From contig NZ_OY764081.1 of the NCBI RefSeq assembly GCF_963667985.1, positions 744,001 through 808,000 of the forward strand: a DNA stretch of 64,000 nt, read 5' to 3'. Origin of the DNA: an uncultured Methanocorpusculum sp. Its GTDB lineage: Archaea > Halobacteriota > Methanomicrobia > Methanomicrobiales > Methanocorpusculaceae. The notes under the pieces are model-generated. The model saw nothing but the letters and a program-made list of their open reading frames with translations, was not told the origin of the DNA and did no database searches. Of the stretch, positions 8,255 through 18,216 are shown one piece after another (position 1 is the stretch's first letter; every line of letters begins with the position of its first letter). Made by a program: the position numbers and the translations under genes.

Positions 8255-10324
8255 TTATCTCCATACCTTCTGCATGGCGATAAACTTCTGCTGGGAACTC
8301 AGATTACCGGGTTTTCGCTCCGGCGGATGGTAGCGGCCGTAGGCGTCGAGCGTATGGCCCTTCACCGAATCATACATGAACTCGGGGATGAGCTTTTGTA
8401 TGAACATCTTTTTTATCCGTTTGTCGAGGATCGGGCAGAGGATCTCGATACGCCGGTGCAGGTTTCTCGGCATCATATCGGGACTGCCGATATACAATTC
8501 CGGATCGCCGCTGTTTTCAAAGTAATAGAATCTGGCGTGTTCCAGAAACCGGCCGACAACGGAGATGACGCGTATCGTTTCGGACAGACCGGGAACGCCG
8601 GGTCTGAGCATACAGACCCCGCGTACCGCGAGATCGATTTGAACTCCCATCTCCGAAGCGGCATACAAGGTGTTGATGATCTCCCTGTCGGTGAGAGTAT
8701 TCATCTTCATGATGATCCTCCCTTGTTTTCCGGAAACCTCTGCTTCACGCATGATTTTTGCGATAAGCTGCGCGTTCATCGAGTGGGGACTGACGATGAG
8801 ACGCCGATACGTCGGGGCAGGAACAGAGCCGGAAAACATCGAAAACAATGCTGCGGCATCGGTACAGATATCTTCGTCTGCGGTAAAGATCGAGATATCC
8901 GAGTAGATCTTTGCGGTCTTGGCGTTATAGTTTCCCGTCGAGATATTGGCATATCTGACGATCTGTCCGTTTTCGATTCGGGTCACCAGACAGCATTTTG
9001 TATGGACTTTGACGCCCGGGTATCCCATAATGACGTTGACCCCGCCTTCTTTGAGTTTTGTCGCCCACCTGAAGTTGGTCTCTTCATCAAAACTTGCTTT
9101 CAGTTCGACAACGGCGGTGACATCTTTTTTATTTTTTGCCGTAGCAAGCAGAGCGTCGATCACCGGCGATTCTGAACCCAGCCGATACAACGTCATCTGG
9201 ATCTTAATGACGGTGGGATCTTCCGCCGCCTCGTTCATAAAACGGATCAGTCCGTCGAAACTGTTGTACGGCGTGAACATGAACCGGTCCCTGCGGGTGA
9301 TCGCCGAAAATATTTTTCCCGAAAGACCGGAGGGAAGAGACGCCGTATAGGTTGGAAACTTCAGGGCAGGACGCTTCACCGGGAAATCTTTCAGATCGGC
9401 GAGACCAAGGGGTGCTTCCATATCATACACCAGTTCGGGAACCAGCGAGAGGGCATCCACCAGGGGGGCCATATAGCCAAACGGCATCGTATCGAGCGTT
9501 TCAAGTCTGCTCGGCAATCTTTTCGCCAGGGTTTTGGGCGCGTCGATGATTGCGCTGATCAGATCATCGGCATCATCGCCTTTGAGGTCAAGATCGGAAT
9601 CGCGCGTCAGACGAACCGTCATAACGGCATATACGGTCTCGTCCGGGAAGAGGGACGGGATGTGTTTTCTCAGGATATCCTCCCGGAAGATGAAGGTATT
9701 TTTTCGCACGCCAACCGGAACGATCCTTCCCCTCTCGTCGATGATCCGCTGAACTGGGATAACTGCCCTGCCCTTGTTTGTCTGAACCAGCATGGCAAAC
9801 CCGCGAAGATACTCGTCGTGATGAATATCGGAAAACCGGTCACCGCGGAGAATGGTGAACTCCTCGGTTTCGAACTCCTGTTTGAAGGCTTTCTTCTCTT
9901 CATCGGTACATTCCGAATACCGGATGAAAAATATCCCCTCGGCGGCAAGTTTTGGCACAAGATCACGGTTCCAGACCTGCGCCATATGACGCATCAGAAC
10001 GATCACACGGGAATAGATCATCTCAAGCTGCGTGCTGCTCCCGATCACTTCGCTGAATTCATCGGCCGAGTAGGTAGCGCCTTTCTGGTAGGCAGGCACC
10101 CTGACCATGAAAAACTCGTCCAGGTTTCCGGCAACGATCCCGAGAAATGTTACTCGTTCAAGGAGAGGATTGTCGGTATTTTCCGCTTCGTATAAGACCC
10201 TTTCATTGAATTTAAGCCAGGATAACTCTCTATTGAAATACCTGCCAGACTCTTTGGGAAAGCGTGTGGATTTTTTCAGATACCTGCTTTTTGGTATTTT
10301 CCCGGATTTCTGTATCTTTCCCAT
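8255..10324 (-). CDS. ppk1: Polyphosphate kinase 1
   Basis: A 689-residue PPK1, which reversibly transfers the terminal phosphate of ATP onto polyphosphate chains. The N-terminal domain begins FNRELSWLKFNERVL (about residues 30-44), the head domain follows, and the phospholipase D-like C-terminal domains hold the autophosphorylated His in KVHTKCCLV (His441) and the NISTGNYN segment soon after. Length is normal. The start has a GGGAG ribosome site. It is divergent from the methylthiotransferase gene across only about 75 bp. Confidence 0.95.
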   Translation of the reverse strand: MGKIQKSGKIPKSRYLKKSTRFPKESGRYFNRELSWLKFNERVLYEAENTDNPLLERVTFLGIVAGNLDEFFMVRVPAYQKGATYSADEFSEVIGSSTQLEMIYSRVIVLMRHMAQVWNRDLVPKLAAEGIFFIRYSECTDEEKKAFKQEFETEEFTILRGDRFSDIHHDEYLRGFAMLVQTNKGRAVIPVQRIIDERGRIVPVGVRKNTFIFREDILRKHIPSLFPDETVYAVMTVRLTRDSDLDLKGDDADDLISAIIDAPKTLAKRLPSRLETLDTMPFGYMAPLVDALSLVPELVYDMEAPLGLADLKDFPVKRPALKFPTYTASLPSGLSGKIFSAITRRDRFMFTPYNSFDGLIRFMNEAAEDPTVIKIQMTLYRLGSESPVIDALLATAKNKKDVTAVVELKASFDEETNFRWATKLKEGGVNVIMGYPGVKVHTKCCLVTRIENGQIVRYANISTGNYNAKTAKIYSDISIFTADEDICTDAAALFSMFSGSVPAPTYRRLIVSPHSMNAQLIAKIMREAEVSGKQGRIIMKMNTLTDREIINTLYAASEMGVQIDLAVRGVCMLRPGVPGLSETIRVISVVGRFLEHARFYYFENSGDPELYIGSPDMMPRNLHRRIEILCPILDKRIKKMFIQKLIPEFMYDSVKGHTLDAYGRYHPPERKPGNLSSQQKFIAMQKVWR

Positions 10325-10400
10325 ATGAATTCTCCCGTTCTAAAAGATAGTTAGAATACTATTTAATTATTTATCTGTGGGCAGATATAGTAAGGTATAC

Positions 10401-11651
10401 ATGGACGCTGAAACCGCCGAGTCACTGAAGCTTCTCAAGAATATTTCCCTCTATACGGAAACCTACGGGTGTACCTATAATGCGGGAGATACCGAGAAAC
10501 TGATGGAGATCGCCAGAAATCAGGGATGCGTGCCGGCATCGTCCGCAGAGGAGGCAGACGCAATACTCATTAATACCTGCGTGGTGATCGAAAAAACCGA
10601 GCAGTATATGTATGAACGTCTCGATCTGTATGCGGGCAAACTTCTGTTCGTCACCGGATGTCTGCTTCCGGTCGCCACAGACGTCCTCCGCACACGATAC
10701 CCCCACATCCATATCATCGATCCTGCCCTTATCCACTCCTGCTATATGGAGGTCGCAACAGCCCATTCCGGAACAAATGCCGTCCTCCAGATCGCCAGGG
10801 GATGCAATGGGCACTGCACGTACTGCATTACTCGACTCGCAAGGGGAAAGCTGGTCAGTTTTTCAGCCGAAGACATCGTCTGCCAGGCAAAAAGCATCAT
10901 TGAAGACGGAGCTACGGAAATCCAGCTGACCGCACAGGATACATCATCCTGGGGTCTTGACCGAAACGACGGACTGAGACTCCCGGACCTTTTACGGCAG
11001 CTCTGCGGGATTCCCGGTAATTTCATGATCAGAATAGGGATGGCAAATCCCGATACGCTTCTCCCGATCCTCGATGATTTCCTTGACGCACTCAAAGATC
11101 CGAAGATTTTTCTGTTTCTCCACATCCCGGTCCAGTCTGGGTCGGACTCGGTTCTCAGGCTGATGGGACGGCGCTATACCTCGGCGCAGTATGAAGAGAT
11201 CTGCCAAAGGGCACGCGAAGCGTTCCCGGAGATCAGGATAAGTACCGATTATATCGCGGGATTTTCCGGAGAAACGGATGAGGACGCGGCAAAATCAGCA
11301 GAACAGATCAGGCGGACAAGACCCGGAAAGGTGAACATCACGCGTTTTTCCGTTCGCCCGAATACTCCGGCCACAAAGATGAAAAAAATCCCCGAACCAA
11401 TCAAAAAGAAGAGGTCTCGGGAGCTTACCGATGCGGCAAATGAAGTATATGACGCCAACAACGAGGCACTGATCGGTCATATCATGACGGCAGTTGTGAC
11501 TGAAGTGGTAAAAGCAGGAAGCGTTACGGCGCGGGACAGGACCTATCAGAACATCGTTATCATGGAAAATCTTGAGATCGGAACCGGGATAACGGTAAAA
11601 ATCACCGGCCACCGCCGCCATTATCTGATCGGCGAACGGATCATGCCCTGA
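10401..11651 (+). CDS. tRNA t6A37 methylthiotransferase, archaeal/eukaryotic type
   Basis: A radical-SAM methylthiotransferase that converts t6A to ms2t6A at position 37 of tRNAs reading ANN codons. Order: N-terminal UPF0004 domain with the cluster cysteines (TETYGCTYN, INTCVV, TGCLLP), a radical-SAM domain with ARGCNGHCTYC, then a TRAM domain over the last 60 or so residues (MTAVVTEVVKAGSVTARD). It resembles the CDKAL1-type branch more than MiaB. I chose ATG 10401, preceded by AAGGT, over GTG 10377. The 650 bp that follow hold only the repeat element. Confidence 0.9.
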   Translation: MDAETAESLKLLKNISLYTETYGCTYNAGDTEKLMEIARNQGCVPASSAEEADAILINTCVVIEKTEQYMYERLDLYAGKLLFVTGCLLPVATDVLRTRYPHIHIIDPALIHSCYMEVATAHSGTNAVLQIARGCNGHCTYCITRLARGKLVSFSAEDIVCQAKSIIEDGATEIQLTAQDTSSWGLDRNDGLRLPDLLRQLCGIPGNFMIRIGMANPDTLLPILDDFLDALKDPKIFLFLHIPVQSGSDSVLRLMGRRYTSAQYEEICQRAREAFPEIRISTDYIAGFSGETDEDAAKSAEQIRRTRPGKVNITRFSVRPNTPATKMKKIPEPIKKKRSRELTDAANEVYDANNEALIGHIMTAVVTEVVKAGSVTARDRTYQNIVIMENLEIGTGITVKITGHRRHYLIGERIMP

Positions 11652-11673
11652 ACTCTCACCAATACTTTTTTTA

Positions 11674-12137
11674 GAGGAGTTACGCGGTGTTAATCTCAAT
11701 CGAATCCGGACGGAGTCTGTTGGGTGTGGAGACAAGAGATTATTTTACCGCGAATCTCCGCGAATTAACGCGAATCGCATTTTTCTTGCGCCGTCGTGCT
11801 CTGCTCCGGCTTATCGCCTACGCAGGAATCGCACCCTCACTTGAAAAATGCTATCGGAAAAACCCGCGTGCGGGTTTTTCTGTTGTTTCATTATATTTTC
11901 GATTACACAAAAAAGAGAAGTTAACGGAGAGAAAAACCGGCACGCCGGTTTTTCCCCAGCATTTTTCCAGACGGCGTGCGATTCCTGCGTAGGCGATAAG
12001 CCGGAGCAGAGCACGACGGCGCAAGAAAAATGTGATTCGCGTTAATTCGCGGAGATTCGCGGTAAAATAGTCTCTTGTTTCCACACCAGGTAATACCCTT
12101 CCCGAATTGGATTAAGGAGAACACCACGTAAGTCCTC
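11674..12137. repeat. 464-bp long inverted-repeat element (MITE-like)
   Basis: Two arms of about 200 bp are inverted copies of each other. They are nearly identical over the inner 130 bp and more diverged at the ends (GAGGAGTTACGCGGTGTT against the complement of AACACCACGTAAGTCCTC). The roughly 60-bp centre is flanked by two terminator-like palindromes, AAAAACCCGC/GCGGGTTTTT (about 11868-11889) and AAAAACCGGC/GCCGGTTTTT (about 11932-11953). Both arms can be translated as the same peptide fragment, which is a product of the repeat and not a gene. No transposase is present. A shorter relative is at 7311-7531. It accounts for most of the 650 bp between 11651 and 12303. Confidence 0.85.
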
Positions 12138-12302
12138 TTTTAATTCTCGCAGCGGCTTGAAAAACACCCAAGATTCTGCCGAAAAAGAAAACTGCGAAAT
12201 CAAAATCCGAAAAACAAAGCTGATTTTACAAACAAGTGAAAAAGAATGACGCGGGGGTTTCCGCATCATGTATTGATGATTAAGAAAAATTAATGTGAAA
12301 TG

Positions 12303-12581
12303 TTAACGCTTTGCTTTTGCTTTTGCGCCCATCATGGATTTCTTCGAGCGGCGGATCCGGCGGCGGATACGCTGATCGGCGATCTTCGGACCGCGGCCAC
12401 GTCCACGTCCCTGCTGGAGATTGTTTGCCATGCGGCTCTCAATCTTTGAGACGATGCTTGCTCTCTTGAATCTCTGATTCGGTCCGGGCTTTTTGACCTC
12501 TCCCTCTTTCTGCGGGACAAGGCGAATCTGACCGTTGACACCTTTTACCTGGTGCCAGTTGATACTTCCTGTCTTACCCAT
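12303..12581 (-). CDS. Small basic conserved methanogen protein
   Basis: A 92-residue, very basic protein (GRGRGRGPK, RRRIRRSKKS, ending KAKAKR) that starts MGKTGSINWHQVKG. The composition suggests nucleic acid or ribosome binding. I recall a small methanogen family annotated DUF5350 that looks like this, but could not check. GGAG lies 6 bases before the ATG, and a TATA-like ATGTTTAAG lies in the 67-bp gap after gatE, so it probably has its own promoter. Confidence 0.7.
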   Translation of the reverse strand: MGKTGSINWHQVKGVNGQIRLVPQKEGEVKKPGPNQRFKRASIVSKIESRMANNLQQGRGRGRGPKIADQRIRRRIRRSKKSMMGAKAKAKR

Positions 12582-12648
12582 ATTGAACTCCGTATTTTGT
12601 TAGTGCCCTATTCACTTAAACATATCTCTACGCTTCACCTGCATATCC

Positions 12649-14478
12649 TCAGAGGATACGGCCAAGCTCCTCATCCAGTACTTCGGAAACCACTTTTCCG
12701 TCGATCCTTCCGCGGACTTCCTTCATTACTACCCCCATAACCGGGCCGAGAGCAGCCTTCCCGCGGGTATGAATGAATTCCATCCGATCATTCACGATTC
12801 CGTGGACCAGATCCTGAAGTTCTTCGCGGGAGAAAGACGGAGCAACACGGCTGACGGCATCGGAGACCGACATGCCCTTGGCGCACGCCGTCAGAATATC
12901 CAAAAAGGCTTCTTTTGCCGCATTTCCTGCTTCAACGGTCTTCATCACCGAAATAATCAAGTCGTCGGATAAAGCGTCTGGGGAGATTCCTGCACGCGAT
13001 AACTCTTTTAGAGAAGCAAGGATCGTCCTTGCCGCAAACACCGGCCGGATTCCTTCTGCCACTGCGCGCTCGAAGAGTGGAAGTTTTTTGGAGAAAGCCA
13101 TCTGTCTGGCCATACCGGCATCAAGGCCATACTCGCTGACGAAACGCTCAGCTTTCACCGACAAAAGTTCCGGGGTCGCGATACTCTCCCAGTAATCTCT
13201 CGTGACCGGGACCGGGAGAATATCGGTCTCCGGGTACATACGGGCCGCACCCGGGAGCGGACGCATATAGGCGGTCGAACCGCCCTCAAGCATCTTTCGG
13301 GTCTCTTCCGGAACACCTTCGAAGGCCATCTTCGCACGCCGAATAATCATCTGCATGGCGCAGCGGCATTTCTGTTCTGTTGCGGCGACGATAATAACGG
13401 CATCATTTTGGCCGGCGCCGAGCGTTTCTTTGAGGATATACACTTCTTCTTCAGTGACGCCGTATGCGGGAAGCTCGTCGGTGTGGAAGAGTCCGCCGAC
13501 ACCGCATTTCTTTGCATAATCGGACATCTCCGACCCCAGACGGCGGCCCGGCTGGATCTCAAGACCGACAAGCCCGTTGAATCCGTGAAGAACGGTCCCG
13601 AAAATCACGCGGGCTTTTTTCAGGACCTGGGACTGGGTCTTGGCAAAGACGGTAGTGACATCATATACTTCTCCGTTCACCATGGCATTTCTTGCCAGCA
13701 GTTCATCCCGGATAGCAATAAGGGAGAGCTGTCTCTGGACCTCGCGGCGGACGACCTCTGCGATGAGATCGAGCTCCTGAACACCTTTAATCTCAACTCT
13801 GGCACCGTCCCGGATCGAGACGTTGACATCCTGACGGATCGTGCCAAGCCCGCGCTTGACCCGACCGGTCGACCGAAGCGTCATACCGATATACTGGGCA
13901 ATATCATGGACCTCATCGGGGGTCTTCATGCACGGAGAAGTGGTGATCTCGATCAGCGGGATTCCCAGTCTGTCGACGGAGAAGATCGTGTCTTCGACAC
14001 GCTGACATGCCTCCTCTTCTACGGCGACCGTTTCGACCCTGCATGCATGCTCGATCGCTCCGTTCAGCGCGACCAGAGCCGTTCTCTGGAAACCGCTGGT
14101 TGCCGAACCGTCAACGATCATCTTCCGCATCGTGTGGATCTCCGGAAGAGGGGTCATGTTGAACATCTTGGCGATCGTTAAGACGACGTCAAGTGCATCC
14201 GGGTTAAGGGGAGCCGGCGGCTCCTCGTCGATCTCGACAAGACCGGTGGTATCGTACGTGTAGTAGGTAAAGAGACGCTGATTCATCATCTCTTCTTTTG
14301 CCGCACGATCCACGTCGCCCATCTCGGAGGTCGCGATACGGAGATATCTGCTCACCTCGCCGGTGTGTTCGGCTGAGTCGCGGACAACTGTCGGGGAGTG
14401 ACAGAAGAGTTTTTCTTTGGTGTTGAGCTGCTGGTGGATCTCCAGACCGGCCTTCAGACCAATTGCTTCATAATCCAT
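12649..14478 (-). CDS. gatE: Glu-tRNA(Gln) amidotransferase subunit E
   Basis: A 609-residue GatE, the tRNA-binding and kinase subunit of the archaeal GatDE enzyme that converts Glu-tRNA(Gln) to Gln-tRNA(Gln). It begins GLKAGLEIHQQLNTKEKLFCHSP, the GatB/GatE signature. It carries an inserted AspRS-like domain in the middle and a YqeY-like tail for tRNA contact at the end. Its ATG shares a base with the gatD stop codon, so the two subunits are translationally coupled. Confidence 0.97.
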   Translation of the reverse strand: MDYEAIGLKAGLEIHQQLNTKEKLFCHSPTVVRDSAEHTGEVSRYLRIATSEMGDVDRAAKEEMMNQRLFTYYTYDTTGLVEIDEEPPAPLNPDALDVVLTIAKMFNMTPLPEIHTMRKMIVDGSATSGFQRTALVALNGAIEHACRVETVAVEEEACQRVEDTIFSVDRLGIPLIEITTSPCMKTPDEVHDIAQYIGMTLRSTGRVKRGLGTIRQDVNVSIRDGARVEIKGVQELDLIAEVVRREVQRQLSLIAIRDELLARNAMVNGEVYDVTTVFAKTQSQVLKKARVIFGTVLHGFNGLVGLEIQPGRRLGSEMSDYAKKCGVGGLFHTDELPAYGVTEEEVYILKETLGAGQNDAVIIVAATEQKCRCAMQMIIRRAKMAFEGVPEETRKMLEGGSTAYMRPLPGAARMYPETDILPVPVTRDYWESIATPELLSVKAERFVSEYGLDAGMARQMAFSKKLPLFERAVAEGIRPVFAARTILASLKELSRAGISPDALSDDLIISVMKTVEAGNAAKEAFLDILTACAKGMSVSDAVSRVAPSFSREELQDLVHGIVNDRMEFIHTRGKAALGPVMGVVMKEVRGRIDGKVVSEVLDEELGRIL

Positions 14479-15713
14479 TATGCATACCTCCAGAGATCAT
14501 ACTCAAGTTCACCCTTGAGATTCGTCTGCATAAGGCGCTTGATATACTCTTTTCGGGTAGCATTTCCAAGAACCCACATGAGTTTTACGAGTGCGACTTC
14601 GGGAAGCATACTTCCGCCTTCGATGACTCCTGCGTCCAGAAGATCACGTCCGGTCTCATATACGCGGTCGCATACACTTCCCGCCTGACACTGGGATGTC
14701 ATAACAACCGTCGTGCCGGATGTGGTAAGGCCGGTGATACTCCTGATACAGTCGGTTCCAACATGCCCAAGACCCGTTCCTGCGATCACGAGACCTTTGT
14801 AACCTTTGAATGCATCGATGACGGCGGGATTCATTCCCGGATAATACTGAATCAGGCCGCAGTTCGATGCAAGATTATCCGCGAGACGAAGTTCTTCCGT
14901 TCCGCGAAGGACCGCATCTTTTGCAAGAACGACCGTTCCTTCCGGATACCCGATTCCGCCAACCGGCTCGCGTCCGATGCTTTGGAACGCATCACGGCGG
15001 GAGGTATGGTTTTTGCGAACACGGGTCGCCCGGTGAAGGGCGCAGGTCGTATCGCTCTCAGTCGCATGCATACATACAACCACTTCTCCAAGATCGCTGA
15101 CCGATGCTTTTGCCGAGCAGATCGCATTCATCGCGTTATCACTGCTCGGACGGTCGGCACTCCGCTGAGCTCCGACAAATACGATCGGGACCGGCGTATT
15201 CAGCATAAAGGAAACGGCGGCAGCGCTGTAGAGCATCGTATCCGTTCCGTGCGTGACGATGATCCCCTCTGCACCTTTGAGAATTTCATCGTGAATAGTC
15301 CGGGCAAGTTCCTGCCACATGGCCGGATTCATATTCTCGGAGAGGACCTGGAACGGCTGAAGCGTATGATATCGGGCAATTCCGGCAAGTTCCGGGATAC
15401 TGCGGAGAATATCTTCAGCCGTGAACTTGGAAGACACGGCACCCGTCCGGTAATCGACCGTACTTGCAATTGTACCGCCGGTCGAAATTATTGAGAGAAG
15501 CGGCAGGGATGCATCCTGCTTTAAAGGAGATACGACTGGTTTTTCTGCGGGGGCAGTCTTTTCCTTAGGCGAGCAGAAGGATTCGGGGACACAGATATTG
15601 TACCCGCTCGAAAGTTTTACGATCGCATGTTCGCCGGAACGGTTAATGAAAATACCGTCCATCTCGATCCCCGCAAATGTTACGGATACCGGATCACTGT
15701 TATTCAGAGTCAT
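14478..15713 (-). CDS. gatD: Glu-tRNA(Gln) amidotransferase subunit D
   Basis: A 411-residue GatD, the asparaginase-like subunit that releases ammonia from glutamine for GatE. A short N-terminal beta domain (about residues 1-75) precedes the asparaginase domain. The two catalytic threonine motifs are ISTGGTIAST near residue 95 and VTHGTDTM near residue 170. It overlaps argH by four bases (ATGA) at its start and gatE by one base at its end. Confidence 0.97.
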   Translation of the reverse strand: MTLNNSDPVSVTFAGIEMDGIFINRSGEHAIVKLSSGYNICVPESFCSPKEKTAPAEKPVVSPLKQDASLPLLSIISTGGTIASTVDYRTGAVSSKFTAEDILRSIPELAGIARYHTLQPFQVLSENMNPAMWQELARTIHDEILKGAEGIIVTHGTDTMLYSAAAVSFMLNTPVPIVFVGAQRSADRPSSDNAMNAICSAKASVSDLGEVVVCMHATESDTTCALHRATRVRKNHTSRRDAFQSIGREPVGGIGYPEGTVVLAKDAVLRGTEELRLADNLASNCGLIQYYPGMNPAVIDAFKGYKGLVIAGTGLGHVGTDCIRSITGLTTSGTTVVMTSQCQAGSVCDRVYETGRDLLDAGVIEGGSMLPEVALVKLMWVLGNATRKEYIKRLMQTNLKGELEYDLWRYA

Positions 15714-17188
15714 AAATCTAATTCCTGTATGGCTGTTTTCATCTTTTCATCGGCATCTCTCAGCTGATCCTGCAGGATATCGCCGGTCACCTGATCCTGG
15801 ACCAGACGGATATCCGCCACCTTTACGGCTTTTTTCATCATCTTCGGATTCGGCGAGCCGAAACTCTGCTTCTGCCGGAGAATGGTTACCGGGTGAAGGA
15901 CCTTCTTGATCGTTTCTTCGGTCAATCCCTTTTCTTTGAGTGAGATATTTGCAAGCTCTTTTGCCGCACTGTCCACTACATCGAGATCGAGTGATCCGAG
16001 TTTCACCGCCCTGCCGACTATGTTGTGGGCGGTTCTGAACGGGATATTATACTCCCGCACAAGGAAATCGGCAAGCTCGGTGGCGGTAGTATTGCCAACC
16101 ACGGCCTGCTTTTTCATCACAGGCACGTTGAACTCGGCAGTAGAAATGATTTCTGCTAGAAGCGGAAGCGACATATTTGTCTGATGGAATGCATTCCATA
16201 AATGCGGGTTCAGATCCTGCAGATCCCGGTTATAACTCATCGGAAGAGATTTGATCAGTGTGAGGGCCGCGGTGAGTTCACCGATCACGGCAGCACTTTT
16301 CGCACGCATGATCTCGAGAGTGTCCGGATTTTTCTTCTGAGGCATGATGCTACTCGTCGAACAGTAGGCATCGTTCAGATTAACGAACTTAACAAAGGAG
16401 GTCGACCAGAGGATCAGCTCTTCACACATCCGGCTGATGTTGGTCATCAGGATCGCAAGATCGCTCAGAGTTTCGGCAATAAAATCGCGGTTCGCAACAG
16501 CGTCCATGCTGTTTTCCATCGGGTTGGCAAATCCGAGATATTCGGCGGTCAGACTGCGGTCGATGGGAAAACCCGTTCCGGCAAAGGCAGCCGAACCCAG
16601 CGGGGAAATGTTCACACGCGTATATGCATCGAAGAGACGGGACGTGTCACGGGCAAAGAGACTTTCGTAGGCAAGAAGATAATGGGCGAGCGTTGTCGGC
16701 TGGGCGTGCTGGAGATGCGTAAAACCAGGCATTATTGTGGTTGTGTGCTCCTCTGCACGGGATATGAGCGACTGGCGCAGTTCAAATAATGCCGTCAGGG
16801 TATCAATAAGCAGTTCACGGGTCCGCATCCGAAGACAGGTCGCCACCTCGTCGTTTCTGCTGCGGCCAAGGTGCATTCGGCCTCCGGCATCCGAACCTGC
16901 ATCGGCGATGAGCTGAGCTTCGATTCCGGCATGGATATCCTCGCGGGTCATATCGAATGCATTCTCAGGGAGCCCGTTTTCAAGGTATCCCTGCAGAGCC
17001 GTCAGAAGTTTTTTTGCGGATGCTCCGTCGATCAAGTTCTGTTTTCGAAGCATCAGGATATGCGCGATGTCAACTCTGATGTCGCTCTCTGCTATCTGTT
17101 TGTCCGCTTCCATTGAGGATAGATACTGCTCGATCAAGGCAGATCTTTCCCCCTCCAGCCGTCCATTACGTATCTGATCTTTTGCCAT
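15710..17188 (-). CDS. argH: Argininosuccinate lyase
   Basis: A 492-residue enzyme of the fumarase/aspartase superfamily that splits argininosuccinate into arginine and fumarate, the last step of arginine synthesis. The signature loop SSIMPQKKNPD holds the catalytic Ser, and HLGRSRNDEVAT is the substrate-binding segment. A TATATA box (about 17205-17213) lies about 20 bp before the ATG, which suggests a nearly leaderless transcript for the argH-gatD-gatE operon. Pairing with gatDE has no obvious metabolic reason beyond protein synthesis supply. Confidence 0.97.
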   Translation of the reverse strand: MAKDQIRNGRLEGERSALIEQYLSSMEADKQIAESDIRVDIAHILMLRKQNLIDGASAKKLLTALQGYLENGLPENAFDMTREDIHAGIEAQLIADAGSDAGGRMHLGRSRNDEVATCLRMRTRELLIDTLTALFELRQSLISRAEEHTTTIMPGFTHLQHAQPTTLAHYLLAYESLFARDTSRLFDAYTRVNISPLGSAAFAGTGFPIDRSLTAEYLGFANPMENSMDAVANRDFIAETLSDLAILMTNISRMCEELILWSTSFVKFVNLNDAYCSTSSIMPQKKNPDTLEIMRAKSAAVIGELTAALTLIKSLPMSYNRDLQDLNPHLWNAFHQTNMSLPLLAEIISTAEFNVPVMKKQAVVGNTTATELADFLVREYNIPFRTAHNIVGRAVKLGSLDLDVVDSAAKELANISLKEKGLTEETIKKVLHPVTILRQKQSFGSPNPKMMKKAVKVADIRLVQDQVTGDILQDQLRDADEKMKTAIQELDL

Positions 17189-17331
17189 GTAAACGTTAAA
17201 CCTGCTTATATATTTGGCTTGGAAGAGTTAAAATGGTTGAGAGTCTTTTTCGACGAGGGAAATGTTCCACCCTATAGAATGATAGAGAATTACATAACCC
17301 AAAACCGCGAATGGTACCTGCAAGAAATACA

Positions 17332-18216
17332 ATGATCCAGATAAAACTACCAGAAGAGGAGATCGCCGGCGTCCCTCTCAGAAATCATATGCTGCTTGCG
17401 GCAGGGATCCTCGGGACCACCAGTGCATCATTAAAACGCATGCTCAATCTCGGTGCAGGCGGTGTCGTGACAAAATCCATAGGTCCGAAAGCAATTCCCG
17501 GTCATCACGGACCTGCCCTCATCCCGGTTGACGGCGGACTCATCAATGCCATGGGACTTCCAAACCCCTCCAAAGATTTCGTCGAGGAGATCGCTCCCCT
17601 CAAGGGAGAGTCGGTTGTTGTCAGCATCTTCGGCGGCACTCCGGAGGAGTTTGGGACCGTAGCTTCCTGGTTCCCGGATGCGGCCGCATTCGAGCTGAAC
17701 CTCTCGTGCCCGCATGCTGAAGGATACGGTGCGTCCATCGGCGTCAATCCCCGTGTCGTCAGGGAGTGCACCGAGATCGTGAAAACATACAACAAACCCG
17801 TCTGGGTCAAGCTCACCCCCAACGTAACCGATATCAAAATAATTGGAAAAGCGGCAGAAGAAGGCGGCGCCGACGCGATTGTCGCAATCAATACAGTGAA
17901 GGCAATGCGGATCTCGACCGAAATGCGCCGTCCGGTTCTGGGCAACTGCTTTGGCGGACTCTCCGGACAAGCGATCTTCCCGATCGCAGTCAGGAGCGTT
18001 TACGATCTGTATGATGCCGTCGATATCCCGATCATCGGCTGCGGTGGAGTCTCGAGTGCCGACAATGTTCTCGAGATGATGATGGCCGGCGCCTCTGCCG
18101 TCGAGATCGGCAGCGCGATCCATGACTCAGTCAACATATTCTCTGAAATTTCAGCCGATCTTTACTCCAAAGACGGAATACCCGCAGAGGAGATCGTGGG
18201 GTGTGCCCATGTCTGA
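17332..18216 (+). CDS. pyrD: Dihydroorotate dehydrogenase B, catalytic subunit
   Basis: The FMN subunit of class 1B dihydroorotate dehydrogenase, oxidising dihydroorotate to orotate in pyrimidine synthesis. It has the class 1B active-site cysteine in LNLSCPHAEGYG, the FMN-contacting GGVVTKSIGPKA near the N-terminus, and GCGGVSSADNVLEMMMAGA for phosphate binding. I start it at ATG 17332 (MIQIKLPEEE); the in-frame ATG at 17311 would add 7 residues. The partner pyrK overlaps its end by 8 bases, as expected for a stable 1B complex. Confidence 0.95.
   Translation: MIQIKLPEEEIAGVPLRNHMLLAAGILGTTSASLKRMLNLGAGGVVTKSIGPKAIPGHHGPALIPVDGGLINAMGLPNPSKDFVEEIAPLKGESVVVSIFGGTPEEFGTVASWFPDAAAFELNLSCPHAEGYGASIGVNPRVVRECTEIVKTYNKPVWVKLTPNVTDIKIIGKAAEEGGADAIVAINTVKAMRISTEMRRPVLGNCFGGLSGQAIFPIAVRSVYDLYDAVDIPIIGCGGVSSADNVLEMMMAGASAVEIGSAIHDSVNIFSEISADLYSKDGIPAEEIVGCAHV

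Noticed and set aside
8252-9175. A 307-codon open frame on the plus strand
   Set aside because: It is antisense to ppk1, whose motifs are certain, and arises from codon bias.
11687-12127. Several short frames in both directions that give the same peptide fragment (RDYFTANLRELTRI)
   Set aside because: They come from the two arms of the inverted repeat and lack start signals; I treat them as products of the repeat.
14463-15494. A 343-codon open frame on the plus strand
   Set aside because: It is fully antisense to gatD and has no recognisable domain or start site.
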